Below, piece by piece: positions 1 to 9,653 of a stretch of 64,000 nucleotides of DNA. How positions within the stretch are numbered: the stretch's first letter is position 1; every line of letters starts with the position of its first letter. This DNA is from JAPOUP01 sp965203605 (GTDB lineage: Bacteria > Pseudomonadota > Alphaproteobacteria > Rhodobacterales > Rhodobacteraceae). The notes beneath the pieces are model-generated. The model was not told the origin of the DNA, did not search any database, and was given only the letters and a program-made list of their open reading frames with translations. Both the position numbers and the translations under genes were made by a program. The stretch is taken from assembly GCA_965203605.1 (NCBI GenBank), contig OZ241902.1, positions 1,488,001 through 1,552,000 of the forward strand, read 5' to 3'.

Positions 1-2
1 TC

Positions 3-1277
3 GCAGGTTCCACCAAGCCCGCAGCGGTTATCCTGCGAAAGTTTGCGCGGGGAGTTTCTGGCGCATCTGAGGCGCGGACCTTGGGCAAGCACTCAATGAT
101 GGTCCCCGTCCACCTCGCCGCACAGATCAACGGGATGTCAGGCCATGCGCTCGACTGGGATGATACGGCGCTTTCGGAAGAACGGGACCGATCCGTCCTG
201 CTCCATCCCACAATCCAACCGCTGTGCGCGTGCTATGCTCTAAGCGAACAGCTGAACGCCTCGGCCAACGATTTCCTGACTGCCTTCATTCTGGGATTCG
301 AGGTTCAGGTCAAAATTGCCGAATCCATCAGTTCCGAGCATTTCACGGGAGGCAGAGGCTTCCACACCAGCGGCACAATCGGAATCTTCGGTGCCACGAT
401 CGCATCCTGTAAGCTGCTCGGTCTGGACTATGGACGGACCGCCAACGCGATGGCGATCGCCTCCACGATGGCAGCTGGGGTTGGGGCCAACCATGGCACA
501 ATGTCCAAACCCCTGAACATGTCCCGTGCGGCAGAGAACGGCGTCACCGCCGCAAAGTTCGCCGCTCTCGGCATGGATGGCCCGGCCAATGCGCTTGAAG
601 CCGGTCGGGGCTTTCTTGAAGCCTTCGGCGGTGGCTATGATCCGACGAAAATCATCGGCCGAATGGGCAACCCCTTTGCCATCGTCTACCCGGGAACTTC
701 GATCAAACCCTACCCGAGCGGCGTCGTCGGGCATCCGGGGATGGATACAATGAAAAGGCTTGTCGAAAGGCACGACATCAGGCCCGAGAGCGTCGAAGGT
801 ATCGAGGTCTTTACTGGATCGAACGTCATCAAGCCGGGGCCATTGCGGATTCTCCATGCCAACAACGAACTTGAGGCCAAGTTCTGCGTGGCCTTCCAGA
901 TGGCAAGCATTGTGCTGCGCCGCAAAGCCGGCCTCTCGGAATTTGCGGACGACTTCGTCCAGTCGCCAGAATGTCAGGATATGTAGAAAAGGGTGTCCGT
1001 TTCCATCGACCCTGAGATCGATGCGCTTGGGAAGGGTAGAATTGTCTCGAAGATTCGTCTCACCACAAAGGACGGCAAGACCTTTTTTGAAGAATCGGAT
1101 CGGCACTACCGCGGAGGGCCGAGGAACCCGCTGACATACGAAGAGGTATCCGATAAGTTCCTCGATGCGACCCAGAATGTCCTCACCGGCGAAAGAGCCA
1201 GAAGCTTCCTTTCCTTGACAAAGAACTTCGAAACTCTGCCAAACCTGAAGGAACTTCTTAACACGGTGGCGGCTTGA
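3..1277 (+). pseudogene. MmgE/PrpD family protein, 5' cut by window edge, broken by in-frame amber stop
   Basis: The reading frame is already open at base 3, so the true start lies to the left of the window. The product has the MmgE/PrpD fold pattern (2-methylcitrate dehydratase / cis-aconitate decarboxylase relatives): the AAQINGMSGHALDWDD segment, the GRGFHTSGT segment, and a C-terminal part with SIDPEID and a closing helix. A TAG at 984-986 stops translation after QSPECQDM. The same frame then continues at 987 with KRVSVSIDPEID through to the normal-looking end at 1277, so a single nonsense change inside an otherwise intact gene is the simplest reading. A TTG at 81 is only an internal codon. 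The downstream MmgE/PrpD gene overlaps its stop (TGATG at 1275-1279), so the two were translationally coupled. Readthrough or a sequencing error cannot be excluded. Confidence 0.8.
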
Positions 1278-2659
1278 TGCCTACGAATGACCCCAGTATC
1301 CGGGCACCTGCTGGGACAACACAGAAGATTGCAGGCTACATTGTATCCGTGGCCTCCCAGGAATTGCCGGATGGCGTGCGTGTCAAGGCAAAATCTCATC
1401 TCATTGACACACTTGCCGCGATTATCTCAGGATCAAGGCTAAAGGCGGGCAGATTGGCCGCCGACTTCATCGCCTCTCAGGGCGGCACACCAGAGGCGAC
1501 GGTCTGGGGGACCAACATCCGAACTACGGCCACGAATGCGGCGTTGGCCAACGGCATGGCCGCCCATGCGGACGAAACGGACGACTCCCACCTTGAAGGC
1601 CGGTTCCATCCCGGCTGCGCCGTTGTGCCAGCGGCATTGGCGGTCGGCGAGGCTCGGGCGCAGTCCGGACGAAGGGTCCTGAATGCGGTTGCGGCCGGAT
1701 ACGATATCGGTGCCCGATTCTCGATAGCGCTCGGCGTATGTGGCCCTCGAACGGCGACTCACAGCACGCACAGTCTGGGTGCTCTTTTTGGTGCCGCCGG
1801 AGCGGCTACGTCGCTAATGGACTTTGATACCGCACAGGTGTCCTCTTCCCTGTCTTTCGCCATCCAGCAGGCGAGCGGCATTCCATACTGGGAAAGGGAT
1901 ACCGAACATGTGGAGAAGGCTTTCGATTTCGGAGGCATGGGCGGGCGCAACGGCGTGGCGGCGGCTGTGATGGTCGGCGCTGGCATGACCGGTGTGCAGG
2001 ATCCACTCGAAGGCAAACTCAACTACCTGTCCGCGTTCGCTGAGCGCGTTGATACCGATGCGCTGACCCGCGAACTTGGAACGCGCTTTGAAATCATGGA
2101 GGCATCCATCAAGAAGTGGTGCGTCGGATCTCCCATTCAGGCGGCGCTCGACGGCGCTGTGGCCGTGCTTGAGCAGGGTCTGGACGTAAACACAATTGAG
2201 AGCATTGACCTGATCCTGCCCGACGATCGTCTTGCCATCGTGGACGACCGGGAGATGCCCAATATCTGTGCCCAACATATGGTCGCCGTTTGCCTGCTCG
2301 ACGGAAGGGTCACTTTCAGGACCTGCCACGACAAAGCGCGGATGAGTGACGCGGCGGTGCTGGCCCTACGGGAGAAAATGACCATCATTCCCTCGTCAGA
2401 TCTCACCGTCGCCAGGCCCGCCCGCCAGGCCATCCTGGAAGTACGCACGCGGGAAGGCAAAGTGTACCGCCATCACACCAAGGCCGTCCAAGGGACCCCG
2501 GAAAACCCGATGTCGCCTGAAGATGTCCAGAACAAGGCGCTTGAACTGCTTTCCCCGGTCATTGGCGATGCCGCTGCTGAGGCACTTGCCGATACGGTCT
2601 GGAACCTTGAGAATATCAAGGACATCAATGTGCTGGCCAACATTGCAAGGACGAAGTGA
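1277..2659 (+). CDS. MmgE/PrpD family protein (second copy, intact)
   Basis: About 460 residues, the normal length for MmgE/PrpD proteins, which catalyse dehydration or decarboxylation of tricarboxylate-like substrates; the substrate of this subgroup cannot be read from sequence. Visible family features are the N-terminal helical segment with HLIDTLAAIISGS, the ANGMAAHADETDDSH stretch with the acidic/His cluster expected near the active site, the THSLGALFGAAGAA helix and the C-terminal two-layer domain. I place the start at ATG 1277, overlapping the stop of the preceding paralogue, rather than TTG 1274. The tandem arrangement suggests that the two paralogues served one catabolic pathway, possibly with the dead TauE/SafE permease downstream. 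Family assignment is firm and substrate unknown. Confidence 0.88.
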   Translation: MPTNDPSIRAPAGTTQKIAGYIVSVASQELPDGVRVKAKSHLIDTLAAIISGSRLKAGRLAADFIASQGGTPEATVWGTNIRTTATNAALANGMAAHADETDDSHLEGRFHPGCAVVPAALAVGEARAQSGRRVLNAVAAGYDIGARFSIALGVCGPRTATHSTHSLGALFGAAGAATSLMDFDTAQVSSSLSFAIQQASGIPYWERDTEHVEKAFDFGGMGGRNGVAAAVMVGAGMTGVQDPLEGKLNYLSAFAERVDTDALTRELGTRFEIMEASIKKWCVGSPIQAALDGAVAVLEQGLDVNTIESIDLILPDDRLAIVDDREMPNICAQHMVAVCLLDGRVTFRTCHDKARMSDAAVLALREKMTIIPSSDLTVARPARQAILEVRTREGKVYRHHTKAVQGTPENPMSPEDVQNKALELLSPVIGDAAAEALADTVWNLENIKDINVLANIARTK

Positions 2660-3433
2660 CCACCATGGACCCCGAAGTTCCACCGGCACCCTGTCACCCT
2701 CACAAAGGCGGGATCAAGCGTTTGACGGATACTGTCGTCGACGGGCCGTTTCAACTCCATTTTTATTTGCTGGGCGACAAGCAAAGATAAGTGGGCCTGC
2801 AGCGCAGGAAGTCTTCGCCATGTCGCGAACTCGTGGCTTGGCGGGGACGGACCGACCTTCCGGCAACGATTCCGCACCCAAGGAATCAGGATACCCTACG
2901 GACCAATAAAGAAACCACTCCTCACACACGGCCCGCGGTTTCTCCAGACCGGAACCACATGCGGAAATGCAAGCTGTACAGATTCCTGATTGTTTGGGAT
3001 GGCCGGCTGGTGGCTTTGAGGGACAGTTCCGGAGACCTCTCCGCTCGCTACGGACCTGAGCACCGCCAGGTTCGGCGCAATTTTCAACGCGGCCAACGCG
3101 ACGTCCGAAGCTCAGGATCCGGCATGGTTTCAGCGCTTCACAATATGCAGCCCACGCCGCAGTCGTTCAAACGCAATGTACACTCGACAGGAGACAGTCG
3201 TTTGAAGGCGGTCATCAAAGTCTGACCGTGATCTGCCTGTGGCCGAAGGAAGCGCGGAAAACGGGCACCCCAACGGTCTCAAGGGGGTCGTGCTACACAT
3301 ATTCGGATACACGGAATTCAATGCGGTGATGACCCACCACATCCAAGCGGGCTTGCAGTCCGGCATCCAGGAGTCCGCCTGCAAGGTGAATTGTGACGGA
3401 GTGGTCCCTGGCGGTCCAACAGAGGACCAAGCG
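2660..3433. other. 774-bp stretch without a recognisable gene
   Basis: Short open frames occur on both strands but none resembles a family I know. Given the decayed permease immediately downstream, this is probably eroded former coding DNA. Confidence 0.5.
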
Positions 3434-4163
3434 ATGCCTCTCGAGTATGTCATGATCGTCATCGCCGCTCTTGTCGGCTCTCTGGTCAGTGGCCCTGGTG
3501 GCTTCGGTGGCTACTTCATCGTCGTCATCGCGCTGACGCCAGTCGTCGGAGCAAAGGCAATGATTCCATCGATCATGGTCTGCGCAGTCTGCGCGAACCT
3601 CACGTGACTGTTCTTCTATCGCCGAACCGTTGCGTGGAAGCCGGAGTCCAGTTCACGCTTGCATCGTGGCCCGGCGTGCACTTGGGTGCACGCTTCCTTA
3701 AGGAGATTCCGGAAACCGCGTTTTGGGGTTCATTGGTTCTGTCCTGATTTTGGTTCTACCGGTCCGACGCTACCCGAAAATGACGTCGTTCAGGCCCAAC
3801 CTGAGGAGCATATCGAGTCTGGGGTTGTTCTTCGGTTTCATGAATGGCACTGTGGCAGGTTCCGGAATGCTGGTCGTCGCCTTCTTCAACAGTATCGGCC
3901 TCAGCGGGCCTTTGTTGCTGGGTACTGATGCACTGATCGGCCTCATCAACGCGCTTACACGTTCCAGCACCTTCTACAGCATGGGATTGCTTGACCAGCG
4001 TCTGGCACTACTCAGTCTCTTCATGGGTCTGGTCACCGTTCCAGGCTCATGGGTCGCGAGTTGGTTGGTGCGCCGGATGGGCACACGGGCGCATGACGGT
4101 TTGATCGAGATCCTGATCGCTGTTTCGGAAATCATCTTCCCCGCGAGAGCGCCAATGCCCTAA
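3434..4163 (+). pseudogene. TauE/SafE family sulfite exporter-type permease, multiply frameshifted
   Basis: The N-terminal part starts at ATG 3434 (MPLEYVMIVIAALVGSLVSG) with a glycine-rich first membrane helix typical of TauE/SafE permeases, and stops at TGA 3605-3607. Homologous sequence continues in a second frame around 3649-3725 (QFTLASWPGVHLGARFLKEI, the usual loop plus GxxxG helix) and in a third frame from about 3723 to 4163 (helices such as SLGLFFGFMNGTVAGSGM and LIGLINALTRS). One stop and at least two frameshifts are therefore needed to rebuild the protein. TauE/SafE proteins export sulfite, sulfoacetate or other small organic anions across the inner membrane. This copy cannot make a working transporter. 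Confidence 0.75.
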
Positions 4164-4367
4164 GGATGGTGGCCCTCATGCGGGTTTCCTTAAGCCCCAC
4201 CTGTCGATTCACGCCGGAAACACTGGATACCTGTCGTGACAGGGCTATTGTCCACCACACCTTCTATAACATCTTGACAATGAAGACCCCCAAAATGCGC
4301 CGGCCGCTGATTCCTCCACCTTGGTGCACCGTATCTTTCCACCTAAAGCCACGCCATTTCAATGACA

Positions 4368-5801
4368 TTACGACCTGAGTGGATCTGTCGGACTGTCGAA
4401 AGGCGGCGGATCGGACGGACGCCGTCCGTCTGCCGCAGACCCAGAAGTCGAACGTGCTGTGCGTCGGAACCGGCCGAGGATACGACGCACGTTGCCTTGG
4501 ACCATGCCCCGGACCAGATTGACCGTGGCTGGGTTCACGCCCGGCATCTCGCACACCCGGGACGCTGTTTCCGGCCCTTTCCGTAGAATACCGTCGATCA
4601 TCCGTTCGACCCGCGTCCGCAATTCGCGCTTGTCAAGACCCGCTTCGTGGGCGATCACCTCCCAATGCCGGGGCGCGATGTCCCCGGGCCTGCGTTTTCG
4701 GCCTGCGATCCTCTGGGCAAAATTCTGGTCGATATGACCCCATGGCAGGACGCAGGAAACATCGTACAGGGGTGCCGGACGCACATTACCTCCACTCAGG
4801 AGAAGCGCGTAATTCTTCGCATGGGCATCGGCGTTGGCGACAAGGATGTTGAAAATGACTTGGTCCATGATCCGCAACCGCTCCGGTTCGGACAGGATGG
4901 AGGACATCTCGGGCCCGGTGGACCATACCTTCCCACCCACGCCCAGGATGTCGTCAAGGGACGGTCCCGGCAATATGCCACGTTCGTATTTCCGCTCCGG
5001 AAACACGCCCAGAACCTGGGCGAAATCCTCCTGATGCAGGCGGCGGACGTGTCCATCTGGTGTGAAGGCACGGTCATAACGGACAACGATCAGGGCTGTC
5101 CGGCCCCTGGCCTGCAAAGTGCCGACCTCGGCCGCCTCGAGACCTACTGCGGTTGCCAGCGACATGCAATAGGCTTCATTCTCGACGGTCCCCTCCAGAT
5201 GATGTGGGTTGTCAGGCTTAAGGATGACAGTCGACGGCGCTCCGTCCAATGGAATCGCGAGCTGGTCTCCGGAGCCACAAAGACCGGGTTTCGTGCGTCC
5301 ATCCGGTCCGAGAACCGCGAGAACGGACTTCTCCTGACCGCCCGCCAAAGACAAGCGGACGCCATCCTCCCCGACCAGAAACGGCCTGATGCCGAGGTCG
5401 CGAAAATGCAGATGCAACGCCTGTTCCGGATCCGGTTCATCATGGAAATCAGTGAGAGCAACATACCGCCATGTCCGTTGCGTAACGGGCGAACCGAAAG
5501 AGAGAGCGCCGGCCACATCCCCGCCGATCCGTTCGAGAATAGCCAGACTGTCCATGCGGGAAAGGCCCAGGCCGCGGGCGACCGCCGTCAGCTGGCCCTC
5601 TTCGGGAAGAAGGTTCGCGATCCACGGAAAGACGGTTTCGGCCATGAACCTATCCCGCCCGAGCGGCATGTTTGTGGAGACCGGAAAGGCGTCGGGCGAG
5701 GCCAGCCACCTAGAGTCGTATCTGAAGGAGGGCCGTCCATCCTCCCCGACCCCTATGGCACCGACACGGTCCGTACCGGAAAAGACCTTAATGCGCTTCA
5801 T
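4368..5801 (-). CDS. HipA-type serine/threonine kinase toxin
   Basis: 477 residues, close to the usual 430-480 for HipA. The order is an N-terminal HipA_N/couple region (1-115), the glycine-rich RLSLAGGQEKS loop (about 149-159, equivalent to the autophosphorylated loop of E. coli HipA), the ATP-binding lysine in VILKP (Lys195), the helix Glu in ENEA, RxHQEDF at 254-260, the catalytic loop NADAHAKN (Asp325, Asn330) and the metal-binding PLYDVS (Asp347). All kinase residues are present, so the enzyme should be active. HipA kinases phosphorylate a target such as glutamyl-tRNA synthetase and stop growth. The Pro/Ser-rich tail of about 35 residues is extra. The start ATG overlaps the stop of the nucleotidyltransferase gene (ATGA), and no HipB-like helix-turn-helix gene is adjacent, which is unusual. 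Confidence 0.88.
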   Translation of the reverse strand: MKRIKVFSGTDRVGAIGVGEDGRPSFRYDSRWLASPDAFPVSTNMPLGRDRFMAETVFPWIANLLPEEGQLTAVARGLGLSRMDSLAILERIGGDVAGALSFGSPVTQRTWRYVALTDFHDEPDPEQALHLHFRDLGIRPFLVGEDGVRLSLAGGQEKSVLAVLGPDGRTKPGLCGSGDQLAIPLDGAPSTVILKPDNPHHLEGTVENEAYCMSLATAVGLEAAEVGTLQARGRTALIVVRYDRAFTPDGHVRRLHQEDFAQVLGVFPERKYERGILPGPSLDDILGVGGKVWSTGPEMSSILSEPERLRIMDQVIFNILVANADAHAKNYALLLSGGNVRPAPLYDVSCVLPWGHIDQNFAQRIAGRKRRPGDIAPRHWEVIAHEAGLDKRELRTRVERMIDGILRKGPETASRVCEMPGVNPATVNLVRGMVQGNVRRILGRFRRTARSTSGSAADGRRPSDPPPFDSPTDPLRS

Positions 5802-6415
5802 CGAAGACCGTCCGGTCCTTCGTTCTCGGCATCCCTGTGGGGAATCGGACCATCAATCGAAGATCCGTCCCGGAGTTGGTTGGGATTCCCGGCGAACATA
5901 TCCTCCAAGACGTAAAACGTCCTCTGCGGAATCCGATCAAAGGGATAGTATTTCGCCACCACATCCTGAGTTTCAGCGGATGTTTCGAGGCCCAGATGCC
6001 CCATAGGAAACCGGATATCAGCGATGTCATGGGAATCCGGCCCAAGACGCATCGCCATGCATTTCATCGCGAGCAGATTTTCAGGACAGGCGGTCATGAT
6101 CCGCCGGCTGGACATTTCCAGCCAGTCATCGAAAGTCCCGTTTGGACTGAGGAAGCCTTTCGCGCAATCATTGAGCCAGTCCAGAGGAATGTCCTCCCCA
6201 GACCCGGCCGCCGCCCGCCGGGCCGCCTCACGGCTGGTGGACAGTGGATACAGGATTGCGTCCACATCGCGTGTGGACATGCGCACCTCCAAGGCCAGGC
6301 ACATGACGGCACCACCCACAAGGCTGACTTCATCTCCGGTCCCCAGACGGGCCATCTCGTCATTGAGATCCCGCAGCAACGCCATCATGTGGGTTCTGGA
6401 GAGTGCGGCCGTCAT
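5798..6415 (-). CDS. DUF6036-type nucleotidyltransferase-fold protein
   Basis: 205 residues. The segment VSLVGGAVMCLALEVRMST followed by RDVDAI matches the minimal nucleotidyltransferase signature of DUF6036/AbiEii-like proteins: a GG turn, a helix, then DxD-like acids. Such proteins act as toxins or RNA/protein-modifying partners in TA loci. The gene is coupled on both sides, overlapping the small gene upstream (6412-6415) and hipA downstream (5798-5801) by 4 bp each, so the three are one transcript. The second half (LLAMKCMAMRLGPDSHDIADI) resembles the helical region that follows the NTase core in this family. Family call is good; the role beside a HipA kinase is inference. Confidence 0.75.
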   Translation of the reverse strand: MTAALSRTHMMALLRDLNDEMARLGTGDEVSLVGGAVMCLALEVRMSTRDVDAILYPLSTSREAARRAAAGSGEDIPLDWLNDCAKGFLSPNGTFDDWLEMSSRRIMTACPENLLAMKCMAMRLGPDSHDIADIRFPMGHLGLETSAETQDVVAKYYPFDRIPQRTFYVLEDMFAGNPNQLRDGSSIDGPIPHRDAENEGPDGLR

Positions 6416-6858
6416 ACCCGACTCCCGACCGTCGAATCAATGAAGATGTTGCGCAGCCGGAACGGGACAGGGGAGTTGGCGAGCAAATGCAGGCGCAGAC
6501 CCGGCATCTCCGTGGCGAACCAAGGATCCGCGAGCGGAGGGACGCGCCGCGTCCAGTCGGGCTGCCGGTCGCCGTTGCGCCAAGCGGTATATTCCACCAT
6601 GCCGCACAGGTAATTCGCCCTGAACGGACACAGATCCGCTATGCCGGGGTCGGAAGCCGTGACGTCCGGGTAACTTTCACTGTCCAGTCCCGCCAGAAGA
6701 TCATGAATGGCGGCCAGCACGAATGTCCGTTCGGTGCTTGATGCCAGAGCCAAGGTCCGGATCTGGCGCCGAAATGTCTCGCAGGTCGCAGAAGGAGGCC
6801 GTGGGCCACGATCACTGGTACCGGCGTCCCGCGGTTCCGCGATGTCGATTTCAGCCAT
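6412..6858 (-). CDS. Hypothetical protein, first gene of the HipA/NTase operon
   Basis: About 148 residues from ATG 6858, chosen because GGAG sits about 10 nt upstream; ATG 6888 or a longer form reaching 7059 is possible. The C-terminal half (MPGLRLHLLANSPVPFRLRN followed by an Ile-rich end) resembles small proteins I associate with DUF6036 nucleotidyltransferases, but I can name no domain. It overlaps the nucleotidyltransferase gene by 4 bp. Its position first in the operon would suit an antitoxin or regulator, although no helix-turn-helix is apparent. Function unknown. Confidence 0.6.
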   Translation of the reverse strand: MAEIDIAEPRDAGTSDRGPRPPSATCETFRRQIRTLALASSTERTFVLAAIHDLLAGLDSESYPDVTASDPGIADLCPFRANYLCGMVEYTAWRNGDRQPDWTRRVPPLADPWFATEMPGLRLHLLANSPVPFRLRNIFIDSTVGSRV

Positions 6859-7787
6859 CGGTTGCGTCTCCACAGTGGGGCCAGACATGGTATTATGGCA
6901 GATTTCGGCCGGAGCGGAAATACGGTCCCGGCATGTCGATATTGGTCTTCGGATTTCTTTCCGGATCCTTAGTTGCCCGGAAGAACTGACCCACAGGGCC
7001 CGGGATCCATGCGTGCGGGCAAGGGGCGTCGGAGGTGGCGACAACGCACGGTCGCCCAATTCGCGGCATCAATCTCGCGGAAGACGCCGCCAACTGCCGG
7101 AACCTCGTGCCAGGCACCGTCAATCTCCGGGCCGACGCTACAGATATTGCCATCGAACCAGCGTCGGCTGCATGCCATGTTCGGTATTCCGTGCATGGCG
7201 GGCGCTTTCAGCGCATGGCGGCAATGGAAACCGCCATGGACGGACGGATCATGGTAACCGACCTTTGGCGATCATTTTTGCAGCTTGGAATAGCGGATGT
7301 TCGGTGTGTGACCCGGAAAGATCGGATATCGCACTATTTCAATGACTTGGCATCAGGTGGAAGAATTTCCTGTCTCGACAATACCGCCGACGCAAAACCC
7401 AGCTGGCACGGCCTTTATCGATCATATATGCGAAGAAAACGGAACGAAGACCCGTCGAATGCAACCCCACTTCCATTCCGAATCGCAACACCGGTCGTTC
7501 CCGGCGAGCACCGGATCAAGGATCCTTGACCACGAAGCCGGATTCCAAATGGACGCCTGCTTGATAGTGGTGCGTTTTGATCCTCATTCGATATCGAGGC
7601 TCAAACATATATCAAATGAAGGCGGCACCTCCATGGCAAACGCATCGGTTACGAAGCAACGTGTCCTTGGCGTGTTTTTTTCGGCGGGCGAGACCATCGG
7701 ACCCACTTGATCGAACGGATCAGGGAACGCAAGGTCTGATCGACCCGTCGTAGGGATCACTTCAAACCTTGACCAGCGCACGCTTGC
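6859..7787. other. About 930 bp without a recognisable gene
   Basis: Holds the promoter region of the HipA operon and several overlapping open frames, none resembling a known family. A plus-strand frame at 7035-7529 is the longest and I see no domain in it. Confidence 0.45.
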
Positions 7788-8657
7788 TTACTGGGCAAGC
7801 CATGCCGTCAAGGTCTGATAAAATTCGGCCTCCTCCTCAATATACGGAAAGTGACCTGAGTTTTCAAAGATCTTCAACGTCGCGTTCGGCAGCAGTTCTG
7901 CAATCCGTCCAGCGCCCACATCAGCGGGTGTGATGCCGTCGTGGCGTCCGGCCATGATCAAAGCGCGAACTGATATATTGGGAAGGGTTTGAAGCGTATT
8001 GAACGTGGCCAACAGGGGTCCAGCCGCGTTCCATGCCCGGTATTCATATTGGGTGCGTGCATCCAGGTCAGCACCAATCGCCGGATCCCACTGATGAAAG
8101 TATATCGCCGCCACCAAGTTCCAGGTGGCGCGCCAATCGACATTATCGGTCATGGGTTGGGAGAAGAGTTTGCTAAAGGCGGCCATGTTTTCGTCAGGCC
8201 CTCTCAATGTTGGCTGATAGTCAAACGCAGGCACGGTATCCACCAAAACCAGCCCATCCAGACGGTCTCCGTACTTGGTGGCAAATTCCTGTGCGATGAA
8301 GCCACCGTAGGAGTGGCCAATCAGGGTGAAGGTGTCATGCCCCAACGCTGTCATCAGTTCGGCCGCATCCGAGGTCAGGCGATCAAAGGTCATCTCAGCG
8401 TAATCTTCGGGCTTGTCCGAACGGCCGTTCCCGAAGTGGTCATAGTAGACCACCGTATTGTTTGCGGACAGCTGGTCAAAATAGGGACGCAGGTAATCGT
8501 GGCTCAGCCCCAAACCGCCATGCATAATTAGGATTGGTGCTCCACCACCGATACTCTCAAAAAAGAGGTTCGCACCATTTACTTCGACCGTATCTGCCGC
8601 AGCGGAACTGAAGGACATCTTGGCACCGATAATCGCGCTGAGAATTTGCTTGGCCAT
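7788..8657 (-). CDS. Alpha/beta hydrolase (proline iminopeptidase-like)
   Basis: 289 residues, the usual size of a single-domain alpha/beta hydrolase. The oxyanion motif HGGLG follows strand 3 (LIMHGG), the nucleophile elbow is GHSYGG, the acid is the Asp of AGRHDGITP and the base is the His of SGHFPYIEE, so the triad is complete. HGGxG plus GHSYGG is typical of proline iminopeptidase and epoxide-hydrolase-like enzymes; the substrate is unknown. A second Met (MSFSSAAADTVEVNG) 14 residues in may be the real start because the first 13 residues are not conserved-looking. Single gene with no coupled neighbour. Confidence 0.85.
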   Translation of the reverse strand: MAKQILSAIIGAKMSFSSAAADTVEVNGANLFFESIGGGAPILIMHGGLGLSHDYLRPYFDQLSANNTVVYYDHFGNGRSDKPEDYAEMTFDRLTSDAAELMTALGHDTFTLIGHSYGGFIAQEFATKYGDRLDGLVLVDTVPAFDYQPTLRGPDENMAAFSKLFSQPMTDNVDWRATWNLVAAIYFHQWDPAIGADLDARTQYEYRAWNAAGPLLATFNTLQTLPNISVRALIMAGRHDGITPADVGAGRIAELLPNATLKIFENSGHFPYIEEEAEFYQTLTAWLAQ

Positions 8658-9111
8658 TTTCCCGTCTCGCTATTGAATTTTCGTTGTTCTATAGCATCTT
8701 GTAGCGAGTTTGGCAGAAATTCCAAGTCCCCACTTCCGGTCCGAAGTGCAACACCGGCCATCTGCGCAGGCACGGGGCGGGCCGCTGCCCGACGCTGACG
8801 AAAGAGCTGTCCATATCGATATAGAGGCATCGCATCAGGGTCATGCCTACCAGGTCCGCTGGCGGTTTCCGAAGAATCGTTCCAATTTTGTTCCCGTGTA
8901 TGGCCGGGAAAGACAACACACACCACAGGCACAAGAATTTCCCATAGACGGATAATTTGGCGAGAATTACGCGGCGAGTTCGTTGTTCGCATGCCGTTGA
9001 CCGAATCGGTCCCTGACCTGGCACCCGCAGTCAGTCACGAGGTCAGCCAACAGCACGATGAAACCGTGAGTCAGGCGGCCGCAGACACTGCGGGACTTGC
9101 AGCAATTCCCG
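8658..9111. other. 454-bp stretch without a recognisable gene
   Basis: Nothing recognisable on either strand. It lies between the hydrolase and a recombinase scar and is probably debris of an old insertion. Confidence 0.4.
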
Positions 9112-9370
9112 TTAGCCCACCCCGGCCCCGTAATCCGTTGCGGGGAATGGTTGGCCTCGCCAGCATCCTGATTTCCCTCGCAAGTCCGGAAGCGACAGAT
9201 GTCGACCGGAACGATTGCCGCGCACGGCTAGCGCTTTCATGCCGACACTGGTGCGTTCGCCGGTCAGCGAAGACGCCAATTCCACAGGGGCGGCGGCGAT
9301 TGCGAACATCGTCCGGCCAATTGGGCTGGCTGTGTCGATCTGATCCACCAGCGTCCGGGAACCTGAACTC
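9112..9370 (-). pseudogene. Serine recombinase (resolvase/invertase) remnant
   Basis: The frame reads RTLVDQIDTASPIGRTMF, then a helix and ERTSVGMKALAVRGNRSGR. This matches the end of the catalytic domain and the long E helix of serine resolvases (pattern IDTxTPxGR, then ERxxxGxxxARxRGxxxGR). The N-terminal catalytic serine region and the C-terminal helix-turn-helix are absent, and the remnant abuts the DUF1330 gene. It is a scar of a lost transposon or integrative element. Confidence 0.6.
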
Positions 9371-9653
9371 AGAGTTCCTCAACAATCACGACTTCCCGCT
9401 CGCACGCGCCCGCTGCGTGCTTCAGTGCCCGCTGGTAAAGCTCGGAATCGTAAACTGCCTTGGCCGCTTCGACGCTGGGATAGCGAACCACGACATTCCG
9501 CGACCTTTCAACACCTTCAAGCTGAAGATATCTACCGCCTCGAGCAAGAATCTGCCCGCCGCCTTCCTCAATCGCCTTGGTCGCCAATTCCGCATATCTT
9601 GCGTACGCTTCACTGTCAGTAACGGTTACATGCGCGATCCAAAGTGCGCTCAT
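9369..9653 (-). CDS. DUF1330 domain-containing protein
   Basis: 94 residues, the typical size for DUF1330, a small dimeric alpha/beta-barrel fold of unknown function. Features seen are the opening strand ALWIAHVTVTDSEAYARY, the GGxILARGG motif and VVRYPSVEAAKAVYDS, all normal for the family. The start overlaps the alaS stop by 4 bp, so it is cotranslated with alaS. Confidence 0.85.
   Translation of the reverse strand: MSALWIAHVTVTDSEAYARYAELATKAIEEGGGQILARGGRYLQLEGVERSRNVVVRYPSVEAAKAVYDSELYQRALKHAAGACEREVVIVEEL

Noticed and set aside
984..986. Pyrrolysine or programmed readthrough at the amber codon of the MmgE/PrpD gene
   Set aside because: The family has no known recoding and no pyrrolysine genes are seen in the window; a nonsense mutation is simpler.
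2791..3225. A 144-codon plus-strand frame between the MmgE/PrpD and TauE/SafE sequences
   Set aside because: Composition and start do not look coding; more likely decayed DNA.
4647..5915. A 422-codon plus-strand frame opposite hipA
   Set aside because: No family resemblance, and hipA on the other strand has every kinase motif.
7035..7529. A 164-codon plus-strand frame in the gap between the HipA operon and the hydrolase
   Set aside because: No domain, no ribosome site and no neighbour support; left as unassigned DNA.
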